NCBI GenBank assembly: GCA_015680905.1
Contig: CM027382.1
Coordinates: forward strand, 13,303,501 to 13,367,500
DNA length: 64,000 nt
Direction: 5' to 3'
Origin: Coptis chinensis
Taxonomy: Eukaryota; Streptophyta; Magnoliopsida; Ranunculales; Ranunculaceae
The first letter of the stretch is position 1. Each line of letters starts with the position of its first letter. The notes under the pieces are model-generated. The model saw only the letters and a list, made by a program, of their open reading frames with translations. It was not told the origin of the DNA and made no database searches. This document shows positions 55,954 through 64,000 of this stretch, piece after piece. A program made the position numbers and the translations under genes.

Positions 55954-56247
55954 ATGGTTAGGCGAGACTGGAGTGGGTTGTGGTACTCGACAGATGATTT
56001 TTACCACAAAGATTTGGTCCGAGAGTTTTACAGGACGAGGGAGTTGGATGGGAATAGAATTTTCGTTAAGGTGGCTGGGAGGAGGAGAGAGATTACTATT
56101 GGGTTGTTGGCTGAGATTTTAGGCATTCCGCCTCGACACCATCTTGATCCCACATTACAGGATTCCCAGTTTACTGTTGTAGAACCTTTAATGAACACAA
56201 CTATTTCTGAAGGGAACTACAATGCGAGCTCGCATTGTGTTCGCTAA
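55954..56247 (+). CDS. Plant transposon-protein-like ORF A, second Athila-type element
   Basis: Contains DDFYHKDLVREFYRTREL and RIFVKVAGRRREITIGLLAE ILGIP-like words. This is the LVREFY...VxGRxxxxxxxxIxxLLGIP pattern of the putative plant transposon protein domain often found near Athila elements. Biochemical role unknown. Fossil. Confidence 0.5.
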   Translation: MVRRDWSGLWYSTDDFYHKDLVREFYRTRELDGNRIFVKVAGRRREITIGLLAEILGIPPRHHLDPTLQDSQFTVVEPLMNTTISEGNYNASSHCVR

Positions 56248-57599
56248 GCGTCTCTCAGAACCAACCAGCTGGCTGTAGCTCAGTGGATTAGTAGGAATGT
56301 AATAGGGAAGGAGAAAGTCAGCGACATAGGTCTGAACTGCCTTCATGTGCTATGGATACTTTAGCAGCAGAAGTATGAGTTTTGTATTGTGGAGTTTTTG
56401 AGAAACATGATTAGGGGAGTGGGGAAGAGTATTGCACCTCTCCCTGTTTTGATTACGAAAATCATGATGACCCTGAGAGCGACTCCAAGGTCTGATAGGA
56501 TTTGCCTGAAAGAGCACCGAAATCCTCATATATTTATCACGAGTGTATCCAACGAGTTTGGAGGTTGCCTGAAAGAGAGGGTAGCCGACGAGACCGATTT
56601 CGGAGGATGAGGATGACACGACATGTTTTGATGCCGATGCTTTGGAGTGGTGTAGGACGGACACAGAACGCATGACTGTGATTCATCGTGGCATGCGTTC
56701 CCTAAATACTATTTGTGAAGACCTCCAGACTCGACAGGCTGCCATGCATCATAACTTTGAGACTCGTGCCATGCGCGAGGATGAGCGGTACGTGGGAACA
56801 GACGAGGGCTGAGATGGAAGCTCAGCGCCTGTTCCGAGATGACATGATTGCACGTTTTCCACCCCAGTGGGGGTTCTTTTCCGAGGAGCAACCGTTAGGC
56901 ACGAGCGTCGTCGCCGTAGGACGGATGGCTCTGGCCCTTCGGAAGCCCAAGAGCCATCTCCTTCTCATGCGGATTCCATTACCAGTAGTGCGTTGTTTAG
57001 GGATTGATGAGTTGATTTGTTTTATTGTATTTATTTTTATTTAGTTCGAATGTAAAAATATTAGTTCAGTAATCAAATTTGAATTTGGTTGTGTTATGTT
57101 GTTTTAATTCAATTTTAATACAAAATTCAATTTTAATGTAAAAATATTTTCGAATTATGCATTGTTTTTATCATTAATCCCACCTTCCCGATTTGTTTGG
57201 GGGTGGTATTATTTAGCTAGGCATAATTCGCTATATGATCATCCATTTTAGAAGTTGTTTTGGAGTGAAGGTTGAGAATATTGCTGATATGAGCATCGCC
57301 ATGAATAGGTATTGTGATAGGATGAAATCTCGATGAGTTAGGCAGATTCTATCCTAAATTCAGCTTAAAAGATATTAGGGTTGTTTTAGAATCAAGAATA
57401 TGAGTTGTTTTCGTTTTTGGTTTTGGAAATTTTATTATTTCTGGCAATTGCCTTAAAGCTTTTTGGCAACTTCCCGATTCATTTTAGCAATTTAAAACCT
57501 ATAAAAACTGCATTCATTCTACACTCACAACCCCAAATACATCTCACATTCATCTCTCATGTTTCACTCCCCTTTACCTTATTTTTCCTTCGCACTTTG

Positions 57600-57765
57600 G
57601 CCTATCAGCTCCTCGAGCGCACCTGCGCCCTACGCACTGTCAGAGAAATTCTACCCTGAGCGCGACATGCGCCCTAGCCAGCCCAAACCCGAGCGCCACC
57701 TGCGCCCAAGTGCCTGGAACTCGAAATTCATCAGAGCGCAACCTGCGCCCATCGAGCATAGCTTT
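57600..57765 (+). repeat. GC-rich GAGCGC...TGCGCCC minisatellite
   Basis: At least four words of the form GAGCGC-(A/C)CC-TGCGCCC, spaced 25-45 bases (near 57614, 57658, 57690 and 57736), in a region otherwise AT-rich. Related GC words occur near 51208. Confidence 0.7.
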
Positions 57766-57904
57766 GCGCACTGCGATACGACCCACAATGGGCACCAAAA
57801 ATTTCCAGTTTTCCGAGGGTTGTTCCAGGATAGTAGTACCTATTCTAGAAAGTAGTTTTGTGATGACTCCTAGTATAGTGATACCAGAGTAGTCCTTCGA
57901 ACAC

Positions 57905-58606
57905 TTGTTGGGAAGCGAGACTTATGGACATTGGTTATGCGAAAGAATCTTGCAGTTAGGCTGGAGGCATCTACTGGTAAGTGACGCTGACTCGTATTCA
58001 CCTAAGCTTATTGATTTTTTTTACAATAATGTTAAGTTCTATTGTAACCAAGACGGAGAACAAGAATTCTCCGTCACGGTAGATGGCACGCCACTAGAAT
58101 TCAATAAGTATGTCGTAGCGTTAGTTTCGGGAATACCAATACCTGATCCTATTCACACGTGGGGATATATGACCGATAATGCCTACCTCTATGACTATAC
58201 ATATTTCCATGAGTATTATGGGGGAGGGGTATTTCGTATAATGGACCAAGGGCGTTACAACATAGCCCTTGGTAGCCCGGCAATCCTAAATGTAGGCACC
58301 ACCATGTTATTCATCCTGATGAATATTTTAGGGGATTGGCATTTTACCTCTGCAAATAGTACCGCTGGTGACGTTTTCCTTGCTGTAGCTGAGGGACGTC
58401 GCCGATATGACATTTCCCAAGTATTAGTGGCTAATCTTAAGAGAGCCCAAAGCATGAGGCATAAATATCTTCTTATGCCTGTTTTAGTTTGCCGCATCAT
58501 GCTCAATTGCCTACCTGAATTTTGTACCCAGTTCACGGATTGGAAAAGGGTCGAAGTCATGAGACCCACCAATTGGGTGGTTCGCTCTTTTCGAGTCATG
58601 ACTTGA
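57905..58606 (+). CDS. Plant transposon-protein-like ORF B, second Athila-type element (233 residues)
   Basis: Opens MLGSETYGHWLCERILQLGW, then LIDFFYNNVKFYC, FSVTVDGTPLEFNKYVVALV SGIPIPDP-like words, a distant relative of ORF A in layout (LVxxFYxN... VxGxxxxFxxxxVxxLxGIP). The second half (GDVFLAVAEGRRRYDISQVL) is helical. No catalytic motif recognised. Fossil. Confidence 0.5.
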   Translation: MLGSETYGHWLCERILQLGWRHLLVSDADSYSPKLIDFFYNNVKFYCNQDGEQEFSVTVDGTPLEFNKYVVALVSGIPIPDPIHTWGYMTDNAYLYDYTYFHEYYGGGVFRIMDQGRYNIALGSPAILNVGTTMLFILMNILGDWHFTSANSTAGDVFLAVAEGRRRYDISQVLVANLKRAQSMRHKYLLMPVLVCRIMLNCLPEFCTQFTDWKRVEVMRPTNWVVRSFRVMT

Positions 58607-60424
58607 CTGGGATGGCAAGTGCAACCTCACTTGGTTGCTCCTTACACCCCATCAGACATAGTAACACTCGACAGGTTAGCACAAGTAGATGACACACTGC
58701 GACGGGCTTGGCAAGTTATCATGGTGTGGCAGGACGAGAAGGAACCTCATCTCTTTGCGGATGATGAGGAAGAGGACGAGTAAGCGGGAGTGCAGGTAAG
58801 TTTTAGTTTCAGTTAGTGTCTGCTTATGTCCCAAACAATTTATTTCTTATTAACCCCATAGCGGGTGGAACTCCTATAGAGCTGCGTCAGTTTTTATTTC
58901 CTATATTAGTATGTTATAACTTTGTTTTGCAGATGTTCTTGAAGTTCAAGCGCTTCAATCGTATTTTCCCTACCTTCTTTATTTTAAATACTTTGAGGAC
59001 AAAGCATGCTTCTTGTTTGGGGCATAGAAACACGTGTAATTAAGGCATCTGTTAGGATATAGATATGTATAATATGCACTTATTTTCTAGTTAAAATATC
59101 AAAAATTTTAAAAATAAAAATAAAAAGTTTATGCTATACACTTAGGAATATTGGTATTGTTTTCCTTCTCTATGCTCTTAATAATCTAGAAGTCCCACGT
59201 AGCTTTTGCATTAGAATAGTTTTTAGAAACTTAGGTTAATATGTAGGTAATAATCTTTGCATCTATCTATAAATATATTACATGAGTATCTATGATTGTT
59301 AGCAGCAAGTTTCCGAAATCTAGGCCAGAGTACTTATTCTACAAATCCTGTGAGAATATAGCCTAAAGCCTTATATGAGTGAAACATTTGAGAAATGACA
59401 CAAGGGAGAAGTAAAATCTGGATAGAGAAATCACACGTCCACTTGCTTGATCACTATACCATATCCTAAGCGAGAATTTAGGCCCTCTTTGGATCGATAT
59501 AGCTAGAAATTCAACCCTTATGAAATTATTTTCCGCTAGTCGCCCCTCTGAGCCTTTCCTTAGCCTTTCATAAACTGCAAATCCTTTAACCTGTTACAAA
59601 AACAAATAAAAAAAAATAAAAAAAATCAGCCTACCCGTTCTTTGAATAAGTCTGAGAATAAAGATGAAGAATAGAAAAGAGAAAGACCTTTGAAATCAAG
59701 AATTTGTCAGTCGCTTCAAATAAGAAAAGAAAGTTTCCATCCAAATAAAAAAAAAAAGGAATAAGAAAAGAAACAAATAAAAGAAGATAAGAGTTAGAAC
59801 TCCAAAAAAAAAAAAAAAAAAAAAAAAAAAATAGAATCAAAGGAGTAAAAAACCAAAGAAAAAGAAAAATATGGCTAAAGATGGAAACAAAGTGTAGAAG
59901 CGAAAGTAAGAAACAATGTTTTCTCTAGTTACATAATACGAAGACTCTATTATCTCAGACTTGTTCTTTTTAAATATCCATTTTCTTCCTTCTTAAACCA
60001 TCTCCTAACCCCCGCAATACCTAATAAAGACCTCTAGCTCAATTAGGAATATGTTAGTGTGATAGTAAGTGGCAGATGTGTTTGATCGACTCCGGCTTTC
60101 TTGTGTGTCATTGAGATTGTAAGGTAAAGTGTGCTCACCGCATTAACCGGAGATGCTTAAACTTGAGCGGAAAAATCGAGTGGTTTTTGTCTTGACATTT
60201 ATGTGAGGACCTACTTAAGGACGCTTATTCGAAGTTTAAAACGGACCTGCTATTGCATTTCATAGTATTACTCATTGAATATATGTTTATTGTAGATGAT
60301 TGATTATTATGCATATATTATCTTAGGTTTCAACTTGATTATTCTATATTCATTGCTAGTGAGATGTATAGTTAATTTAGAGCATGAATAAGGAAACAAT
60401 AGTTTTATTTCTTAGTCGTTGTAG

Positions 60425-60545
60425 TATAGATAAAGTTTGTGAGTACCTTCACTGGAAAACTTTCACGAGACTATAACTCGTCCACTAGGGAATTCCTAGT
60501 GGTTTAAGGCCTTGTTGCATATGGTAAATGCAATCACACTCAGCG
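60425..60545 (+). other. Conserved 3' noncoding block of Athila-type elements
   Basis: Nearly the same sequence is at 19800-19935 on the minus strand in the first element: ACTCGTCCACTAGGGAATTC continuing CTAGTGGTT and AAGGCCTTGTTGCATA. The core has 8-base arms CCACTAGG and CCTAGTGG around GAATT (60482-60502; 19862-19882). Confidence 0.85.
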
Positions 60546-60636
60546 AAACGAGAGTAGTTAGAACTCCATTTTTGGTCACTTATTCTAATTTCTCATATTT
60601 GCTTGAGGACAAGCAAAATTCTGTTTGGGGGTGGTT

Positions 60637-61761
60637 TGATAAGAGCCCAAAACTATAGTTTTAACCCCTCAATAATCATACTTTTAGACCAATTATGCGA
60701 GTAATAAATAAGAGTTAATGTTGATTACGTGTTTTTATGTATTTCAGGCAGTAAAGTTAATTATGTGCAGAAATGTGCCACTTTGGCGAGATAAAGGAGC
60801 AAGGGTTGGTTGGGATATGAAGTTCTGTGATAAAGGCCAAGATTCAAGGAGACAAAGCCTTTGTAAAGCCCGGTCAAAAGCTGAAAAGTCAACACGGGCA
60901 GAAACAGTGCACAAGTCGGCAGAACTTCCGAAGACCATATCTTTGGACTCAGACCTTGGAATTGGGCCTACCTTACATCAAAACGACCGTCTCGGAAAGA
61001 GCTTTCCAATGGTCTAAGCCTTGACAAAATCAGAGAAGCAAAAGTATACGAAAAGTCTGCTGAAGTCGAAGCTAGCTGAAACGAGCTCTGTAGACTGAAG
61101 AAATTGGGCTTTGGGCTCGATTTTCCGGCCCAAAACATGGCTCCTCAGCCCATGACCCGAAATTGTGGATCTGGTCTCCTCCTTTGTATAAAATAAGACT
61201 TAGCTCTTAAGTTAGAGGGGTAGATAGGTTAGAGTAAAAAAATAGTCATTAAAATAGCTTCTAGATCTAGTTTTATTTGAATTCAATTAGTTAAATTAAT
61301 TAGTTTCAATTCATTGTTTTAGATTAATCCTTTGAATCATTGTTCTTCATTTAGTTAGATAAATAAAATAGTCAATTTTTGTCATTTCAATTTATTAGAT
61401 CTAATTTCCATTGTTGTTATTCAATTCTTAGTCATTAATTAGATTTGAAGTATTGATTAATTAAAAGTAGTAAAGTTCACATCTTTATATATGTCATTTC
61501 ATTATTCGTATCTTGTCGTTCGAATTCACATCATAGTATAAAACCTCCACCATTGCTCTCATTAAACTTTGAATTACTAGTCAATTGTAGAAAACTTCAA
61601 TACTAAGGAACTGAGAGTGGAACGAACTTTTTACTCCACTCTATTTCGATAGAATTGAGAGTATAGAAATCTTTGATAGCAACGCGTAATTTAGTTTAGT
61701 TTTCTTGCGTTTTGAGTTTCAACGTTCATTTCGTAGTAAACTATTCTTTTTACGTTTATCA
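60637..61761 (+). repeat. 3' LTR of the second Athila-type element
   Basis: 1125 bp, directly after a G-rich polypurine tract. Confidence 0.92.
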
Positions 61762-61850
61762 GCTAGGCAATGTGGGACTATCTTCCAAGCACAAAAACTC
61801 CACTTTGCACACTTTTAAGTAGATTAAAATACAACAAAGAGATTCCAACA
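61762..61850 (-). repeat. 5' LTR of the copia fossil, second piece
   Basis: Matches the end of 44377-44955 (GCTAGGCAATGTGGGACTAT and CTTTGCACACTTTTAAGTAG). Confidence 0.85.
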
Positions 61851-62132
61851 TATATTACCAATAAGTAGCTCTAAAAGACCATACATATCAATGCCCCGCA
61901 GGTATCATCAGTAAGAAACTAAGAATACATCAAGGTTAGTTACATGGTCAGGTGTAGTAAAACTTATCTTTGTCCTCATCGGTATTATCGTAATAAACAA
62001 ATTACAGGACTTCATAGGATGTGATTTAATGCCACACAAGAAGTTTGTTAGAATTCTTTGGTGTATGTGAAGTTATTAAGAAAGTGCCATTTTTAACCTG
62101 TCCTGTGGTAGCACTGGTTCTTCCTTTTTGGA
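61851..62132. other. Spacer between copia LTR and OPT fragment
   Basis: No recognisable coding words. It is the right flank of the copia insertion. Confidence 0.4.
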
Positions 62133-62297
62133 GTTCTTGATACTATGTTAGTATGGACTATTTCTCGAACATTTGGAGATAAGAAGTGGATTAGGCTTAT
62201 AAATGTTCCAATTATATTAGGAGCAACGAATGTTATGCCTCCTCTTGCTGCTTTACATTACTGGTCTTGGTTGACAACGACAATCAGTCAAAAATAG
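62133..62297 (+). pseudogene. Oligopeptide transporter (OPT) fragment, later part
   Basis: Encodes KKWIRLINVPIILGATNV followed by MPPLAALHYWSW, matching the OPT block WxKLINxPxxxGATxxMPPATAxNYxSW. In a normal OPT protein this follows the GSPWTCP...IWGxxGP block by a few dozen residues; that block is at 39720-39946 on the other strand. The conserved NYTSW is altered to HYWSW and a stop follows soon, so this is a remnant. Confidence 0.65.
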
Positions 62298-62299
62298 TA

Positions 62300-62668
62300 T
62301 AACACTCACATATATTTCTCTGTGAGATCATGGACATAAATAGCTGATTCTCATAGTTGAGATCCTAAAGTTTAGGACCGAATCTATCTATGCCAGAAGA
62401 GCGTATCTATAATCTAGGAAAAACATCTTTACAATAAGGGAAACATATAATCAGTCTATATATGGAAGTACACCAACTTGGAATTACTTCTAGAATCGTC
62501 AACACTCCTCTTCAAGTTGGTGCATAGATGTCACTCATTCCCAACTTGTCTAGAGTGTAATTAAATGCTTGACTTGACACGACCTTGGTGAGTAGGTCAG
62601 CAAGTTGTTCTTGAGACGGAACATGAGGTGTTTCAATAACCCTTGCTTCTAGTTTCTCCTTGATGAAA
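62300..62668 (-). mobile_element. Tail of a Ty1/copia fossil: end of RNase H, polypurine tract, start of 3' LTR
   Basis: On the minus strand: HFIKEKLEARVIETPHVPSQ, then EQLADLLTKVVSSQAFN and LGMSDIYAPT, the usual C-terminus of copia pol. It is followed by AAGAGGAG and an LTR beginning TGTTGACGATTC at 62504. The LTR's far end was not fixed. The upstream part is cut at 62668 by the next element. Confidence 0.75.
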
Positions 62669-63154
62669 TGTCACACCCGAATTTCGACAGAATTCGGAAA
62701 AACAATATTTGTTCCCGACTCTTCGATTTTCGAGGTGTGATGCACTCTCAACTCCCAAAAACCCATAATCAGTTTAAATACGCGGATAATTAAAAACCAA
62801 TAAAAATTTAGGATAAACAAAAGTCCTCTTCATTTCCCAAGAACTCACAAATATGATTAAATTACAAATCTCCTTTCAACAACTCTTTAATTATAATTAT
62901 AACTGAAAATACAAAACAACATTTGTCTCAACTAAAATCTATTACACCTTAAAGGAAAACAAAACATATCCTGAATGTGACGCTAATGCAAACCATAAGC
63001 AGCAACCAACCTTCTTCAACATTAATCATGCCAAGACTTATCAACTATGTTCATTCACACCCGATAAGCAAACATGCAAATCGGGTCAACATTATAAACA
63101 ATGCTGGTGTGAGTAGCCCTAAAATACAACATATACTTATACATATATATACAC

Positions 63155-63336
63155 AATCCATAAGGCAGTTAGTTCCTCCACTGAGACTGAGGCGCCTTAA
63201 CTTCCCACTAACCACACAACAAACCATACACATAATAAATAAGGCATGTAGTTCCTCCATTGAGGCGCCTTAGTTTTCCAACCATAATACAAAGGCATTT
63301 AGTTCCTCCACCGAGGCGCCTTAGGTTCTAACTAAA
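63155..63336 (+). repeat. Tandem repeat with AGTTCCTCC...GAGGCGCCTTA, three copies
   Basis: Units AAGGCAGTTAGTTCCTCC (63161), AAGGCATGTAGTTCCTCC (63241) and AAGGCATTTAGTTCCTCC (63292), each followed within 6-12 bases by GAGGCGCCTTA. The ends AAGGC and GCCTT of each unit are inverted, so each can form a hairpin. Confidence 0.8.
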
Positions 63337-63775
63337 CTAATAACCAGGCAAGCATATTCTATACTTACCGCATTTCATGCTCAATTACAGAGTGGGTCGT
63401 CTCTGCACAAGTAATTAGTTTGACCCACCCTTCTGCAAAACAATATACAATCATATATTTAAAGATATATCATTAACCAACATATTACCATAATTATATT
63501 ATTTAAGGATTTCTTTGTGTCCCTAAAATCACGTTGTATCTATGTCTGACCTAGTTTCCCTGGCTACCACAATCGCTACCCAACGCTGAACATGTACATC
63601 CACATGCCTCCCCTCACATAAAGAACCACTCCGTGCGTAGCTACCCTAAGCGAGATATCGCATACCAAGTAACCCTCACACGGAAGCCATTATGTGAGTA
63701 CTGCCACTATTCGGCATAAAATATCGCGCGTCTCGTTCTAGTTTTGCGAATGGAATAATCAAGCCACTATTCGGC

Positions 63776-63912
63776 TACGCTAGAAAGGCCATTCAGATTT
63801 ACTGAACCGCCAGAAGGGCCAATCAAATTACTTACTCAGAAGGGCCATTCAGATTCACTGAAATGCCAGAAGAGCCAATAATATCACATAAGCCCATCAC
63901 AAGGGCCAAATC
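63776..63912 (+). repeat. AGAAGGGCCA-type repeats
   Basis: GCCAGAAGGGCCAATCA, CAGAAGGGCCATTCAGATT, GCCAGAAGAGCCAAT and AGAAAGGCCATTCAGATT recur at 20-40 base spacing, with AAGGGCCAAATCA at the end. Confidence 0.7.
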
Positions 63913-64000
63913 ACATGAGTTGTAGTAGCTAGGTTATAGGATTTTCGTTACGTAATTTATTCAGGTGTATACATTTATATCTCATAATCATTCCACCATA

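Larger units (their letters stand above)
49901..61761 (+). mobile_element. Athila-type Ty3/gypsy element fossil, 11.9 kb, nested in the copia LTR
   Basis: LTRs 49901-51024 and 60637-61761 (1124 and 1125 bp), both TGATAAGAGCCCAAAACT to TTTACGTTTATCA. Flanking 5 bases GCTAT and GCTAG fit a target duplication. Primer-site-like TGGTGCCGCTGC at 51027. The polypurine tract TTTGGGGGTGG lies just before 60637. Parts: gag (51614 on), CCHC knuckle (52550s), protease (53700-54000), then two ORFs of plant transposon-protein type (55954, 57905). Reverse transcriptase and integrase were not recognised, so it looks non-autonomous; it is broken. The LTRs differ at about 3 percent by eye, so roughly 1-3 million years. 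Confidence 0.9.
44377..61850 (-). mobile_element. Ty1/copia LTR retrotransposon fossil, 5' LTR split by a nested element
   Basis: LTR pair: 44377-44955 (3' for this strand) and 49435-49900 plus 61762-61850 (5', interrupted). On the minus strand both begin TGTTGGAATCTC and end CTATTCTAACA. A purine tract TAGTGGGGGAT adjoins the 3' LTR. The flanking 5 bases TATGT and TATAT are a near match to a target duplication. Minus-strand reverse-transcriptase words of the copia type (KVYNLVKSLYKLIQAP at 46404-46787) and IIGSLLYLM (46092-46325) are visible. It is heavily broken. Age: older than the nested Athila-type element. Confidence 0.8.
62669..64000 (+). mobile_element. Start of another LTR-like repeat, runs off the window
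   Basis: Begins TGTCACACCCGAATTTCG exactly where the copia pol frame stops, a typical plant LTR start. No coding recognised in 1.3 kb. The partner LTR and target duplication would lie outside the window, so family and orientation are uncertain. Confidence 0.45.

Noticed and set aside
56274-56292. tRNA A-box-like GTAGCTCAGTGGATTAG
   Set aside because: No B-box or cloverleaf follows at the right distance; it sits in transposon ORF-type sequence.

Overview
The window looks like nuclear DNA of a flowering plant, most likely a eudicot. It is AT-rich, host genes have GT-AG introns, and there is a plant-type DYW pentatricopeptide repeat gene, a plant mitochondrial phosphate carrier, Athila-type and copia LTR retrotransposons, a Helitron family and hAT-like MITEs. 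I cannot name the species. Nothing prokaryotic or organellar was seen.

Host genes are few and sit in the left and middle parts. eIF6 (7 coding exons, 4177-6899, +) is followed by a small plant-type protein gene (8030-8251, -), an intronless 908-residue PPR-DYW gene (9134-11860, -), a doubtful 67-residue ORF (12132-12335, -) and a six-exon mitochondrial phosphate carrier (37307-33714, -). These are independent genes. eIF6 serves ribosome biogenesis, and the PPR and carrier genes serve organelles.

The rest is layered transposon debris. 1-2030: the 3' end of a probable Tat/Retand-type Ty3/gypsy fossil with an antisense ORF. 12541-14892: a small LTR element without pol, with exact 5-bp target duplication. 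14942-17063: a TIR element filled with a palindromic TATGAACAAT minisatellite. 17971-27619: an Athila-type element on the minus strand, itself inserted in the left arm of a small TIR element (17900-28179). 28456-31815: a partial copy of the PPR gene's 5' end, split by a 2982-bp Helitron. 37.7-39.6 kb: MITEs. 39720-43421: a Helitron-rich stretch carrying exon fragments of beta-ureidopropionase and of a UVR-motif protein, beside an oligopeptide transporter (OPT) fragment. 43476-44158: a hAT MITE with perfect 8-bp target duplication. 44377-61850: a decayed copia element on the minus strand whose 5' LTR was split by a second Athila-type element (49901-61761, +). 62133-64000: another OPT fragment, a copia tail and the start of a further LTR-like repeat.

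The most interesting signals are these. First, a Helitron family whose 5' end (TCTTACTATATTAG, preceded by A) and 3' end (GCACGTGCAT hairpin, then CTAG-like) can be defined from copies inside the window, with captured multi-exon host gene pieces. Second, a short noncoding hairpin block kept between two different Athila-type elements. Third, a 65-bp near-perfect inverted repeat inside the copia element. Fourth, the palindromic minisatellite. All calls come from reading the sequence by eye; no database search was run.
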